From assembly GCF_003610455.1 (NCBI RefSeq), contig NZ_RAQK01000002.1, positions 1,116,001 through 1,180,000 of the forward strand: a stretch of DNA of 64,000 nt, written 5' to 3'. This DNA is from Sulfitobacter guttiformis (lineage in GTDB: Bacteria > Pseudomonadota > Alphaproteobacteria > Rhodobacterales > Rhodobacteraceae). Made by a program: the position numbers and the translations under genes. Below, piece by piece: positions 50,343 through 59,655 of the stretch (within the stretch, counting starts at the first letter, position 1; the number at the start of each line of letters is the position of its first letter). The notes under the pieces are model-generated. The model worked only from the letters and a program-made list of their open reading frames with translations, was not told where the DNA came from and did no database searches.

Positions 50343-53210
50343 TTATGCTTCCCCCCCTTTTAGCGCTTTGTTCTCGGATCGGGACGGGTTTATGTCCATG
50401 GCATAATCGCTGTCTTTGATGTGGGCGCGCCTTGCAAGGCGGCTGAACCCGTCGAGTGACAACATCACTGCCCCCACAACAGCCAGAAATACACCAAGGT
50501 CAAAGAGCGCAGCGGTCGCAATTTCGAACTCCTGAAACGGCGGAATGCGGACATAGGTAAAATCGGATGTCAGGAACGGCTTTCCCACAAACCATGACCC
50601 GATGCCCGTGAGGCCCGCAATAAGAACGCCTGCGCCAATTACCCCATGATGGGGATAGCGCTGCCGCTGGCTGGCCCAGCTGTAGCCGCTGGCCATATAC
50701 TGCATCACAAGACCGATCGACACGACAAGACCCGAGATGAAACCGCCGCCAGGCTCGTTGTGGCCGCGCAGGAAGATGTAGAAACCCACCATCATGACCA
50801 CGGGCATCAACACCCGAGTCATGACGACCATCATCATCGGATGCATATCGCCTGCCAACTCTTTGTCCGGCGTACGGTTCAGCAAACGTGCCCGTACAGG
50901 CCCCCCTAACAAGGTTTCGGTCAGCGCAAATATCAGCACAGCGGCAATACTCAGCACGATTATCTCGCCAAAGGTGTCGAAGCCACGGAAATCCACAAGG
51001 ATCACGTTGACAACGTTTGTTCCGCCACCGCCCTTATAGCTGTTCGCGAGGTGGAATTCGGAAATTGGAGACGTGATCGCATCACGCAGCAGATAGTGAT
51101 AGCTCAGGGCCATTGTCGCGGCCCCGCCCAACACCGCCACACCTGCGTCGCGGATGCGCCGCAAAACCGTGCTCTCGACGGGGGTCTCGTTGGGCAGAAA
51201 GTTAAGTGCGAGCAGAAGCAGGATCGTTGTCACAACCTCAACCGTGATCTGTGTCATTGCCAGATCAGGTGCCGAGAAAAATACGAAACCCACAGAGACC
51301 ATGAGGCCCACAATACCGATCAGAACCAGCGACAGCAGGCGGTTGCGATGCAAAAACATCATACCTGTCACAGCAGCTACCAACATCAGCCACCCCGCAA
51401 TCTCGATCGCACCGGCAGGTTGCACTTGCCGCGTGGGCGCGCCGACAGTGCCGGTTGCCCATGCGTAATATCCCGCAACAACCACAGTCACGGCCATCAC
51501 AGCGCCATAGCGCGAGAAAGCACCATTGTGCAGCGGTAGCGTCAGCGCTTTGGCCAGCAGAACGACGCCATTGATCAGACCCTCGAAAATCGGCTTGGCC
51601 TCGGGGCGCGGGGTCGCGTCCCAAAGCTTGAGCAGTGGGTTGAAAAGGGCCAGAACAATCAAACCACCGAGAACTGCCACAATGGACATATAAAGCGCCG
51701 GTACCAAACCGTGCCAGATTTTGAAGTAGGCGGTGGGCACATCCGCCACACCTCCCAGCACTGCGGCAGTGATACTTTTGACCGCAGGCTCTGCTATAAA
51801 TGGTGCGACACCGATCACCACAACCAGAACCACCAAAAGTGCTGGCGGCAGCCACAGACCCGCTGGGGGATCGTGCGGTTTTGCCGGATAATCGTCGCGC
51901 TGCGGTCCCAGAAATGTGTGACCGATTAGCCGGAAACAATATGCAGCGGAAAAGAGCGAGCCCACAACCGCAAGTGTCGGCACGATCCAGTGATTGCCAC
52001 CCAGCACCGTATGATAGGCCTCTTCCAGCATCATTTCCTTGCTCAGAAATCCGTTGAGAAGGGGAATACCTGCCATTGAGAGCGCAGCAAGAGTTGCGAT
52101 GACAAAGGTGACAGGCATGAGGTGGCGCAACCCACCAAGACGGCGGATGTCGCGGGTATGCGTCTCATGGTCGATGATCCCTGCCGACATAAAAAGTGCT
52201 GCTTTGAACGTGGCATGGTTGAGAATGTGAAACACCGCCGCCATCGCACCAAAGGCTGTGCCAGTACCCAGCAGCATCGTGATCAGACCCAGATGCGACA
52301 CCGTCGAGAATGCCAAAAGTGCCTTCAGATCATGTTTGAACAATGCGATCACAGCCCCAAGGACCATTGTGATCAGACCTGCGCCTGTGACTAGCCAGAA
52401 CCATTCGGGCGTACCCGACAGCACGGGCCACATACGCGCCATCAGAAAGATTCCCGCCTTAACCATCGTGGCTGAATGCAGATATGCGGATACCGGCGTG
52501 GGTGCCGCCATCGCATGTGGCAGCCAGAAGTGGAACGGAAACTGTGCAGATTTCGTAAAACAACCCAGCAGGATCAGAATAAGAGCGGGCAGATACAGCG
52601 GACTTTCCTGAATAAGTTCGCGGTTTTGCAAGATCACACTCAGATCATAGCTCCCCACAATCTGGCCGAGGAGCATCATGCCCCCGATCATCGCAAGGCC
52701 ACCCATGCCCGTGACAGTGAGCGCCATACGCGCGCCCTCCCTGCCTTCTGGCAGGTGCTTCCAATAGCCGATGAGCAGAAAGGAAGAGAGCGAAGTCAGC
52801 TCCCAAAAGACCAGCAAGAGGAGGATGTTATCGGATAAAACAATCCCGACCATCGCGCCCTGAAACAACAGCAAATAGGTGAAGAACTCACCCATGTTGT
52901 CCTCACGCGCCAGATAGAACCGTGCGTAGGTGATGATCAACAGTCCGATACCCAGAATAAGCGTGGCAAAGAAAAAACCAAGCGCGTCGAGCATCAGGGT
53001 GAAATTAAGCCCCAGCGAGGGGATCCAGTCGGCGCGGAACGTAACGACATCACCGGCCATTACCGTGGGCAGGTTTGTCAGCAGCCCGATAAACGCCGCC
53101 AGCGTTATCGTAAACGTGACGCCCGCGCATGCGGCACGTCCCGCTTGATTCATCAAACCTGGCAGCAAAGCGCCGAGAAATGGCAAGGCAACTATCAAAA
53201 GAAGTGACAC
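50343..53210 (-). CDS. mrpAB: Fused Mrp-type antiporter subunits A and B
   Basis: A 955-residue fusion. Residues about 1-780 are MrpA: a NuoL-like core with FWELTSLSSFLLIGYW, HFWLPHAMAAPTPVSAYLHSATMVKAG and SHLGLITMLLG, then the DUF4040/MBH part (NRLLSLVLIGIVGLMVSVGFVFFSAPDLAMTQ). The last 150 residues are MrpB (LMPVVMMVGFYIFLRGHNEPGGGFISGL). The fused arrangement is the PhaAB type found in Alphaproteobacteria. The complex exchanges Na+ or K+ for H+ and gives salt and alkali tolerance. The GTG start has GGAG five bases upstream. It is the first gene of the six-gene operon. Confidence 0.95.
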   Translation of the reverse strand: MSLLLIVALPFLGALLPGLMNQAGRAACAGVTFTITLAAFIGLLTNLPTVMAGDVVTFRADWIPSLGLNFTLMLDALGFFFATLILGIGLLIITYARFYLAREDNMGEFFTYLLLFQGAMVGIVLSDNILLLLVFWELTSLSSFLLIGYWKHLPEGREGARMALTVTGMGGLAMIGGMMLLGQIVGSYDLSVILQNRELIQESPLYLPALILILLGCFTKSAQFPFHFWLPHAMAAPTPVSAYLHSATMVKAGIFLMARMWPVLSGTPEWFWLVTGAGLITMVLGAVIALFKHDLKALLAFSTVSHLGLITMLLGTGTAFGAMAAVFHILNHATFKAALFMSAGIIDHETHTRDIRRLGGLRHLMPVTFVIATLAALSMAGIPLLNGFLSKEMMLEEAYHTVLGGNHWIVPTLAVVGSLFSAAYCFRLIGHTFLGPQRDDYPAKPHDPPAGLWLPPALLVVLVVVIGVAPFIAEPAVKSITAAVLGGVADVPTAYFKIWHGLVPALYMSIVAVLGGLIVLALFNPLLKLWDATPRPEAKPIFEGLINGVVLLAKALTLPLHNGAFSRYGAVMAVTVVVAGYYAWATGTVGAPTRQVQPAGAIEIAGWLMLVAAVTGMMFLHRNRLLSLVLIGIVGLMVSVGFVFFSAPDLAMTQITVEVVTTILLLLALNFLPNETPVESTVLRRIRDAGVAVLGGAATMALSYHYLLRDAITSPISEFHLANSYKGGGGTNVVNVILVDFRGFDTFGEIIVLSIAAVLIFALTETLLGGPVRARLLNRTPDKELAGDMHPMMMVVMTRVLMPVVMMVGFYIFLRGHNEPGGGFISGLVVSIGLVMQYMASGYSWASQRQRYPHHGVIGAGVLIAGLTGIGSWFVGKPFLTSDFTYVRIPPFQEFEIATAALFDLGVFLAVVGAVMLSLDGFSRLARRAHIKDSDYAMDINPSRSENKALKGGEA

Positions 53211-53369
53211 GTCTGCTCCATACTGTTGGGGCCCGCAGATGTTTCCCTGCTGGGCTTGTCGGCTCGCCCCGATATGGAATCATGACGAAAGTTCACATTA
53301 GTCTACGCGACATTTAGGAAAGGTGCGAACCGATACCAAGATGCGCAACGCAATTTATTGAGGTTTTCG

Positions 53370-54131
53370 TCATATACAACGGCCACCGTCCACTTCCATG
53401 CATACGCCAGTGATCATAGATGCCTCGTCCGAGCACAGATAGCAGGCGGCATTTCCCATATCCTCGGGCGTGGAAAACCGGCCCAATGGAATGGTCGAGA
53501 TAAATTTTGCGCGCATCTGGGGCGTGTCCTCACCCATGAACGACTTGAGCAATGGCGTCTCCCCCGCCACGGGATTGAGGGCGTTCACACGCACTCCTGA
53601 GGGTGCCAGCTCGACTGCCATTCCCTTTGTCGCATTGTTCATCCAGCCTTTGGAGGCATTGTACCAGTTGAGGTTGGGGCGCGGTGAAACGCCTGCTGTT
53701 GACGCGATATTAAGGATATTGCCCTGCCCGCGTGCTTTCATCAACGGGACGATATTGCGCGCCGTGAGATAGACGGATTTGCAATTCACTGCAAAGACAC
53801 GGTCGAATTCATCATCGCTGATCGTCTCCATCGGTGCAGGAAGATGGGTGATCCCCGCATTGTTGACCAGAATGTCGATGTGGCCCCATGCGTCCACCGC
53901 CTGCGCAGTCATGGCAGCAACGCTGGCTCCGTCAGCTACATCGACGGTCGCAACAATTGCATGTGCGCCCATTTCCTGCCGCAGATCTTCGGCCATGGCG
54001 GTATTAAGATCGGCAATCATGACCTGGGCGCCTTCGGCCACAAACTTACGAATTATGCCCGCGCCAAAGCCCGAAGCGCCGCCTGTTACAATGGCTGTTT
54101 TCCCTTTGAGACGCACCGCATGATCCTCCAT
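53370..54131 (-). CDS. SDR-family oxidoreductase
   Basis: A 253-residue classical SDR. The cofactor motif is TGGASGFGAGI (residues 14-24), then NNAGITHLP, catalytic Ser in IASTAGV and Tyr/Lys in YNASK. The acidic residue after strand 2 (IADLN) favours NAD over NADP. The C-terminal SMITGVCMEVDGGR is the usual ending of 3-ketoacyl-reductase-like SDRs. It starts 13 bases after the aldehyde dehydrogenase stop, so the pair probably oxidises an alcohol and then the aldehyde. Specificity is unknown. Confidence 0.92.
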   Translation of the reverse strand: MEDHAVRLKGKTAIVTGGASGFGAGIIRKFVAEGAQVMIADLNTAMAEDLRQEMGAHAIVATVDVADGASVAAMTAQAVDAWGHIDILVNNAGITHLPAPMETISDDEFDRVFAVNCKSVYLTARNIVPLMKARGQGNILNIASTAGVSPRPNLNWYNASKGWMNNATKGMAVELAPSGVRVNALNPVAGETPLLKSFMGEDTPQMRAKFISTIPLGRFSTPEDMGNAACYLCSDEASMITGVCMEVDGGRCI

Positions 54132-54144
54132 GTTATCGTGAATA

Positions 54145-55599
54145 TTATCCGTGAAACGCTGCGACAGTTTTAAGCGCAGTAAAACCGTAAAGCGCCTCGA
54201 ACCCTTTTTCGCGGCCATGTCCGGACAGGCCCGACCCGCCAAAAGGCAGCTCGACACCTCCACCGGCACCGTAATTGTTCAAAAACACCTGGCCCGCGCG
54301 CAAAGCACGTGCCAGCCGCATCTGCCGCGCCCCGTCGCGTGTCCAAACTGAGGCGACAAGCCCGTAGGCCGTACCGTTTGCAATCGCCAATGCCTCTGCT
54401 TCGTCCTCAAACGGGATAATCACCTGTACAGGGCCAAAAATCTCGTCTTGTGCAAGCGTGTGACCGTGCGGCACGCCCTCGAATAGCGCAGGCGCGAAAT
54501 AGGCCCCGCCTGACGGGGCACCCCCCTCAACCTCGCCCCGCGCGACCAGATTGAGGTCGGCGCCTTTGGCCAGAAACCCTTCGACGATCTGTTTTTGTCG
54601 CATGGATACCAGAGGTCCGACGCTCAGGTCCGCCATAGCCGGACCGGCACGGAGCGCGCGGTACCGCTCCGCCATTTTGCTCACTACCGCATCATACACG
54701 CCGCGCTGCACCAGGATCCGCGAAGAAGCAGAACAGGTCTGGCCCGCGTTCTGGATTCCAGCATTGACAAGAAACGGCAGAGCCGCGTCGACATCGGCAT
54801 CGTCAAACACCAACTGCGGAGATTTTCCGCCCAGCTCCAGCGTAACGGGCACGAGATGCTGCGCGGCAGATTGCTGGATCAGCCGCCCCGTGCCCACCGA
54901 TCCGGTAAAAGAGATGTGATTTATCCCGCTGTGCGCCGTGAGCGCCGCTCCGGCCTCCGCGCCCAGGCCGGACACAATATTGAGGGCACCATCGGGCAAC
55001 CCTGCGCGCCGCGCCAACTCGCCAAAGGCGAGTGCTGTCAGACAGGCCTCCTCGGCGGGTTTGAGGACGACCGCGTTGCCTGTGGCCAGTGCAGCCCCGA
55101 CCGAGCGGCCGATGATCTGCATGGGATAATTCCACGGAATGATATGCCCCGTGACGCCATGCGCTTCGCGCAGAGTATATACAGTATAGCCGTCAAGATA
55201 AGGGATCGTCTGGCCGTGCAACTTGTCCACCGCACCTGCATAAAACTCCAGGTACCTTGCAAGTGCGACAACGTCCGCACGCGCCTGAGTGAGTGGCTTA
55301 CCCACGTCCAGCGCTTCGAGCTCTGCCAGTGCGTCAATGTTCTCAAGGACCAGCGCGCCGGTCTTTTGCAAAATACGCCCCCGCTCTACCGCAGTGGCGC
55401 GGCCCCACGGCCCCTCGAAGGCGGACCGCGCTGCCGTCACGGCACGGTCTATATCCGATGCCCCGCCCCGCGCAATCTCGCACAATGTGCTACCATCAGA
55501 TGGATTCACCAAAGGCAGTGTCTGTCCGCTGTCGCACGGTGCCCACCTTCCTCCGATCAGGCAATGGGTAGGATCAATATCAAGCGGGCGCAGGGGCAT
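54145..55599 (-). CDS. Aldehyde dehydrogenase family protein
   Basis: A 484-residue NAD(P)-dependent aldehyde dehydrogenase. Catalytic Glu is in LELGGKSP, catalytic Cys in NAGQTCSASSRIL (about residue 290), and the cofactor segment is VVLKPAEEACLTALA. The C-terminal FLNNYGAGGGVELPFGGSGLSGHGREKG is typical of betaine-, succinate- or gamma-glutamyl-aldehyde type enzymes. The ATG at 55599 follows AGGA at eight bases; a start 12 codons earlier is less likely. It forms an operon with the SDR below and is divergent from the LuxR-type gene. Confidence 0.93.
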   Translation of the reverse strand: MPLRPLDIDPTHCLIGGRWAPCDSGQTLPLVNPSDGSTLCEIARGGASDIDRAVTAARSAFEGPWGRATAVERGRILQKTGALVLENIDALAELEALDVGKPLTQARADVVALARYLEFYAGAVDKLHGQTIPYLDGYTVYTLREAHGVTGHIIPWNYPMQIIGRSVGAALATGNAVVLKPAEEACLTALAFGELARRAGLPDGALNIVSGLGAEAGAALTAHSGINHISFTGSVGTGRLIQQSAAQHLVPVTLELGGKSPQLVFDDADVDAALPFLVNAGIQNAGQTCSASSRILVQRGVYDAVVSKMAERYRALRAGPAMADLSVGPLVSMRQKQIVEGFLAKGADLNLVARGEVEGGAPSGGAYFAPALFEGVPHGHTLAQDEIFGPVQVIIPFEDEAEALAIANGTAYGLVASVWTRDGARQMRLARALRAGQVFLNNYGAGGGVELPFGGSGLSGHGREKGFEALYGFTALKTVAAFHG

Positions 55600-55863
55600 G
55601 GGATCGTCCTGAATGAGTTTTTCGCAGCTTGGCAATCATGCGCGATCTTGGCAAGGTGGTTAACGCGCTGCCTCGCTCGCAAAGCCGCTCTCCTTTTTCC
55701 GGCACAGGTTCATGTTACCGCATCACGTATTTCCGGATAACGCCACGGAAACTCGGCCTCGGTCTCTATTAAAGTTGCGGATTGACAAAACATGGCCACA
55801 TTTAAGTCCCAATTTCGGTTCTAATTACAATATGTGTTTATTGTTCACTGAAGGAACTAGGTT

Positions 55864-56439
55864 ATGTCACGTACATGGATCATTGGCGCGGTTGCCATTA
55901 CCGCAGTTGCAGCGCTGAAGACCTTTATTATTATACAGTTTCTGATGCCCGATACTGCTGTTAGCTTCGCTACGGTATCCGGCCTCTTCGCGCTATTTTT
56001 TGCTCTTACCGCAGCAGTGGCCTACGTCAGCTTCACCCAGTTGCGCGCCCTGATGGAGCGCCAACGAAAAGAAAAACTGGCCCCCGGTGCCGGAGAGCCT
56101 GTGGCGAAGGAAACCGTAATTTTGCGCAATGCGACCACATGGGGATTGTCGCAAGCGGAAGCAGATGTGGCAATTTTTGTGGTCAAAGGTTTTTCGAACG
56201 GTGAAATCGCGGAAATGCGTGGTTGCGCTATTGCTACTGTTAAGACCCAACTGGGCCGCATTTACCAAAAATCGGGCCTCGCTTCGCGTTACCAGCTCAT
56301 CGCTTTTGTAACCGACGAAGTATGCTCGATGGCCAATGAGCATGAGGAAGAACCAGCGCAAGTGGTGACACGAAATGTCCTCCCTCTTTCAGGGCGAACT
56401 AAATCGGCTGCACCGCAGAACCAAACTCACCTCGCCTGA
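55864..56439 (+). CDS. Membrane-anchored LuxR-type HTH regulator
   Basis: A 191-residue protein with two N-terminal membrane spans (about residues 5-25 and 36-58), a charged linker, and a LuxR/NarL-type DNA-binding domain at about 88-155. The domain has LSQAEADVAIFVVKGFSNGEIAEM, then VKTQLGRIYQKSGLASRYQLIAFV, which contain the conserved recognition-helix residues. No receiver or autoinducer-binding domain is present. A polar tail of about 30 residues follows. The ATG follows GAAGGAACT. It sits between the ALDH/SDR operon and the Tad pilus operon, facing the latter. Confidence 0.87.
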   Translation: MSRTWIIGAVAITAVAALKTFIIIQFLMPDTAVSFATVSGLFALFFALTAAVAYVSFTQLRALMERQRKEKLAPGAGEPVAKETVILRNATTWGLSQAEADVAIFVVKGFSNGEIAEMRGCAIATVKTQLGRIYQKSGLASRYQLIAFVTDEVCSMANEHEEEPAQVVTRNVLPLSGRTKSAAPQNQTHLA

Positions 56440-56483
56440 GGATAGCTTTTCCAACGGCACCATTTCTTTTGACAGCCGCCCAG

Positions 56484-56509
56484 ACTGGTCCCTGCCCTAG
56501 CGGACCAGT
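56484..56509. terminator. Bidirectional hairpin between the LuxR-type gene and tadG
   Basis: ACTGGTCC (56484-56491) and GGACCAGT (56502-56509) form a perfect 8-bp stem with a 10-base loop that overlaps the tadG stop codon. It lies 45 bases past the LuxR-type stop. Neither side has a strong T-tract. Confidence 0.5.
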
Positions 56510-58254
56510 TGGACCGTTTCGCAATGATGTCCGGTGAGTTCCAACTCCCCAGCACCCAGTTCAAGCCCCGCCGCGCCCAGCGCAGAGTCGAGCACAGCAT
56601 CAACCGGTGTTGTCAGGGTAGACAGTAATCTGCCCGGCAGAGCGTTGAGCAATGTCGCGATGAGCGGTGCGGCAGCACCTGCGACCAACCCCTCCTGCCC
56701 CGGCTTTACACGAAATTCGGTGTTTTGCGTCGACAGCAGCCCGCCCACGGCGGAGGTCAACAATTCCCCGGAGCCGAATGAGCGTATAACGTCAGCGTTC
56801 ATAATATCTTGGCGTGTGAATGTAACAGTCTCAGACTGAGATTGCCCCACTGGAACATAAGAGCGGGCCTGAATCGTAATGCCCGTGACCTTGAGCGAGG
56901 TGACGAGTAACGGGATCGTCAGGTTAACCTCCAACATGTCAGCAAACTCAAGACTGGCAGGATCTACCGCTCCGGATGATTCGGGAAGTTTGCCCAAATA
57001 GAGGGCGGCCACAGCTGTGCCATTGGCGGGATGCAGCGGGATCGATGATGTCGAAAACCGCGCCGCTACATCAAGCGGGTTGGGAGTGCTACAACCGATC
57101 TCCTCAAGGGTGGCAGTAGCGCCCGCGACCTCGGCGTAAATCGGAAGATTGACAGAGGCAATTTCGATACCGTCACCAAAACCGCCAAGCAAAGATGTCG
57201 CAACTTTGGTTTCCGATTTCAAACGGACTGCCGCGCGGTGCAATTGCACCCCCTCCTCACCCAGAGCGATGAGGCCGGACCGTGCAGGCGGCTCACCTGC
57301 TGTCAGGATCGTTTTAGTGGACAGGATGCCCGATATATTCACGTTAGTATTAATATTGATACCGGTTCCCACGGTTTCCGTAGCCGCCAAAGAACGCACT
57401 ACATCAAGCGCCGAAAAGCGCACGCCCGACAGGAACTCTGTTGCTGTTAGGCCAAGGTCCGTATCAATACCGCCGACCAGCGACCGAAGTGTAAAATTAT
57501 CCCCGCCTGCCGCATTGCGCAGCCCGTCAAGCTGAACAGCCAAGGCGGTAGGCAAAAGCGTTTGAAGTGCTCCAACCAGTTGTGATCCGTTTGCCGTGGC
57601 ATTCAGGATTTCGGCCGGATTGCGTCCCACTTCGATATTGAGCGCGGCGAACAGCAGTTCAAGATCTACGCTGGTGTCATCAAGCCGCTGCAGGTCACCC
57701 GCGTTGATTGTCGCATCAATGCCGAATTCCTGCGCCAATAAGGTGTTGAGAGCATCCCCATCGAGATTTGTGATATGACTGCTCAACGAAAAACTGGCCG
57801 CACCAGTGCGTGTTGCGAGGGCCGATCGATGAAGGTTTACATGGGTATCACGGGTGAAAATACGGGCAAAATGCAAGGGTGCATCCTGTTGCAAAACAAC
57901 GCGCACGCCGTTGATCCCCGGACTGCCAGCCGCAAGGACCTGAAACCGGTCTTCGGGTGCGATCGCGGGATTGCGAAGGAAACGGCCCAACTCAAGGGTT
58001 TCAAGCGCGTCAGTGCGGCTCCTGTTGCGGGCCAGCGTCTGATCGGCACGCGCAGTCGCCTCATCGGGGTGGCCAACCGCACTCATTGCTGTGAGATCGC
58101 TTGTCGATTGCAACATCGCCCGCTCGCGGTAAAGGGACGCGACGTCGACACCAAGTGCCGCGAAGCCAAGCAGCACGACCAACAGCAGCGCCACGATAAC
58201 GGCAACCGCGCCATCTTCGTCGCGGGCAAAACCGGAAGTCGGGTTAATATGCAA
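56497..58254 (-). CDS. tadG: TadG-like pilus assembly protein
   Basis: A 585-residue protein with a TadE/TadG N-terminal membrane anchor (DEDGAVAVIVALLLVVLLGFAALGVDVASLYRER, about 12-46). A long extracytoplasmic region rich in beta strands follows, with SSHITNLDGDALNTLLAQEFGID and a C-terminal part containing a single cysteine near residue 577. The N-terminal pseudopilin-like segment is processed in related systems. The TTG start (11-base overlap with tadE) has GGAA nine bases upstream; no other start fits. Confidence 0.8.
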   Translation of the reverse strand: MHINPTSGFARDEDGAVAVIVALLLVVLLGFAALGVDVASLYRERAMLQSTSDLTAMSAVGHPDEATARADQTLARNRSRTDALETLELGRFLRNPAIAPEDRFQVLAAGSPGINGVRVVLQQDAPLHFARIFTRDTHVNLHRSALATRTGAASFSLSSHITNLDGDALNTLLAQEFGIDATINAGDLQRLDDTSVDLELLFAALNIEVGRNPAEILNATANGSQLVGALQTLLPTALAVQLDGLRNAAGGDNFTLRSLVGGIDTDLGLTATEFLSGVRFSALDVVRSLAATETVGTGININTNVNISGILSTKTILTAGEPPARSGLIALGEEGVQLHRAAVRLKSETKVATSLLGGFGDGIEIASVNLPIYAEVAGATATLEEIGCSTPNPLDVAARFSTSSIPLHPANGTAVAALYLGKLPESSGAVDPASLEFADMLEVNLTIPLLVTSLKVTGITIQARSYVPVGQSQSETVTFTRQDIMNADVIRSFGSGELLTSAVGGLLSTQNTEFRVKPGQEGLVAGAAAPLIATLLNALPGRLLSTLTTPVDAVLDSALGAAGLELGAGELELTGHHCETVQLVR

Positions 58255-58675
58255 CGTATGCGCTTCCGTTAATTGTTGTGATCCCGAGCTTTAAAAAACC
58301 GTTCGCGATATCCAACAACGAGCCGTCCACGTCGTATACTACGGACACTGTGATCCCATCTACTTCCGCTGTGTCGAAGGCGATTGTGGAGGTTACGGCA
58401 TCCTGAACCAACAAGGGATAGCGCGCGCCTGCTTCGTTCAAATAGCTGCGCGCGATCGCACGTCGTTCTGCCTCGTCAAGGCCCGACACACTGGAGCGTG
58501 CAGCACCCGAAGCAAGCTGGCTCACGGAATGGCTGACACCCATGAAATATCCAACAGTCACGATGCCAAACACAAGGGTCAGCAGGATCGGTGCAATCAG
58601 TACAAACTCCACCGCAACGGCGCCGGACTGATCGGCACGAAAACGAGACAGAAAGCGGGATTTAAAGGGGACCAT
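58244..58675 (-). CDS. tadE: TadE-family pseudopilin
   Basis: A 143-residue minor pseudopilin. The N-terminal signature DQSGAVAVEFVLIAPILLTLVFGIV (about 15-40) has the glycine/+5-glutamate layout (VAVEF) cleaved by the Tad prepilin peptidase. The rest is a hydrophilic globular domain. The ATG at 58675 has GGAGG nine bases upstream; an ATG at 58681 overlaps the tadC stop (TGATG), but its site would be only three bases away. It is followed by tadG with a short overlap. Confidence 0.88.
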   Translation of the reverse strand: MVPFKSRFLSRFRADQSGAVAVEFVLIAPILLTLVFGIVTVGYFMGVSHSVSQLASGAARSSVSGLDEAERRAIARSYLNEAGARYPLLVQDAVTSTIAFDTAEVDGITVSVVYDVDGSLLDIANGFLKLGITTINGSAYVAY

Positions 58676-58680
58676 GTGCA

Positions 58681-59655
58681 TCAGCCTCCGTTCAGAATGT
58701 TGTCAATAACACTGAGCGCGGCAGGGCCAACCAGCACGACAAATACCGCAGGCATGATGCAGAAGATCAACGGCAGTGTCATGAGTACAGGCAAGCGTGC
58801 GGCTTTTTCCTCGACCGCCATCAAACGGTTTGCACGCTGTTCGTCGATAAGGGTGCGCATGGCGCGCGAAAACGGGGTGCCGTAGATATCCGACTGGTCG
58901 AGGGTCTGGGTAAAGACGCCAATCTCCGGCAGCGGGACACGAACGCCCAGCTTTTCATAGGCAGCGCGGCGATCATTGGTCATCTGCATTTCTGACACCA
59001 TTTGCAGGATTTCCTGCGCCAGCTCAGGGCTATTGGTGGCCAATTCGGCGGCAACACGGTGCAAAGCGGGCTGCGGCCCCAGCCCAGCCTCCGAAGAAAT
59101 CACCAAAAGTTCCAACAGATCGGGAAAGCTGCGGCGGATGCGGCCCAGACGTTCCTTGCGGCGCTGGTCCACGAAAAAATCCACCCCTTTGGAAAGGGTA
59201 AGGGCCACAGCAATTACACCCGCGCCGGGCATGACCATCGCAATACCCAAAGGTTTCGTCATCAATACCCAGATTACACCGGCCACCACAGCAACCAACG
59301 GTACAACAGTTTTGAGAAAGGCGTAGATCAGTAGTGCATCACGCCCTCGATATCCGGCCGAGGACAGATCGGCGGCAGCATCACTTGCCTCCCCGCCTAG
59401 AACTACAGATACACTTTCACCCATGCGGGCGACGACACGGCGCAATTTGCCCAAGTGATAGGCAAGGCTGCCGCCCTGTCGTTGAGGCGCGGAGGTTGTA
59501 CGCGAAAAGCTGCCTGTGCCCGTTGCACGTTCAAGACGTTTGGACAAGCGCACACGCTCCCGCTCGGACTGGAACAGGGCAGCGATACCCATCATCGAGA
59601 GAAGCAGCCCGCCAAGAGCGAGCCAGAACACGGTTTGCGTCAGAATATCAGACAT
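58681..59655 (-). CDS. tadC: Tad pilus inner-membrane platform protein TadC
   Basis: A 324-residue membrane protein with a type II secretion F domain. N-terminal spans are followed by a cytoplasmic helical bundle (RRKERLGRIRRSFPDLLELLVISSEAGLGPQPALHRVA), and two C-terminal spans end in VLVGPAALSVIDNILNGG. TadB and TadC form the platform that TadA/CpaF acts on. The ATG at 59655 is used; a TTG one codon earlier is possible. It overlaps tadB by eight bases. Confidence 0.9.
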   Translation of the reverse strand: MSDILTQTVFWLALGGLLLSMMGIAALFQSERERVRLSKRLERATGTGSFSRTTSAPQRQGGSLAYHLGKLRRVVARMGESVSVVLGGEASDAAADLSSAGYRGRDALLIYAFLKTVVPLVAVVAGVIWVLMTKPLGIAMVMPGAGVIAVALTLSKGVDFFVDQRRKERLGRIRRSFPDLLELLVISSEAGLGPQPALHRVAAELATNSPELAQEILQMVSEMQMTNDRRAAYEKLGVRVPLPEIGVFTQTLDQSDIYGTPFSRAMRTLIDEQRANRLMAVEEKAARLPVLMTLPLIFCIMPAVFVVLVGPAALSVIDNILNGG

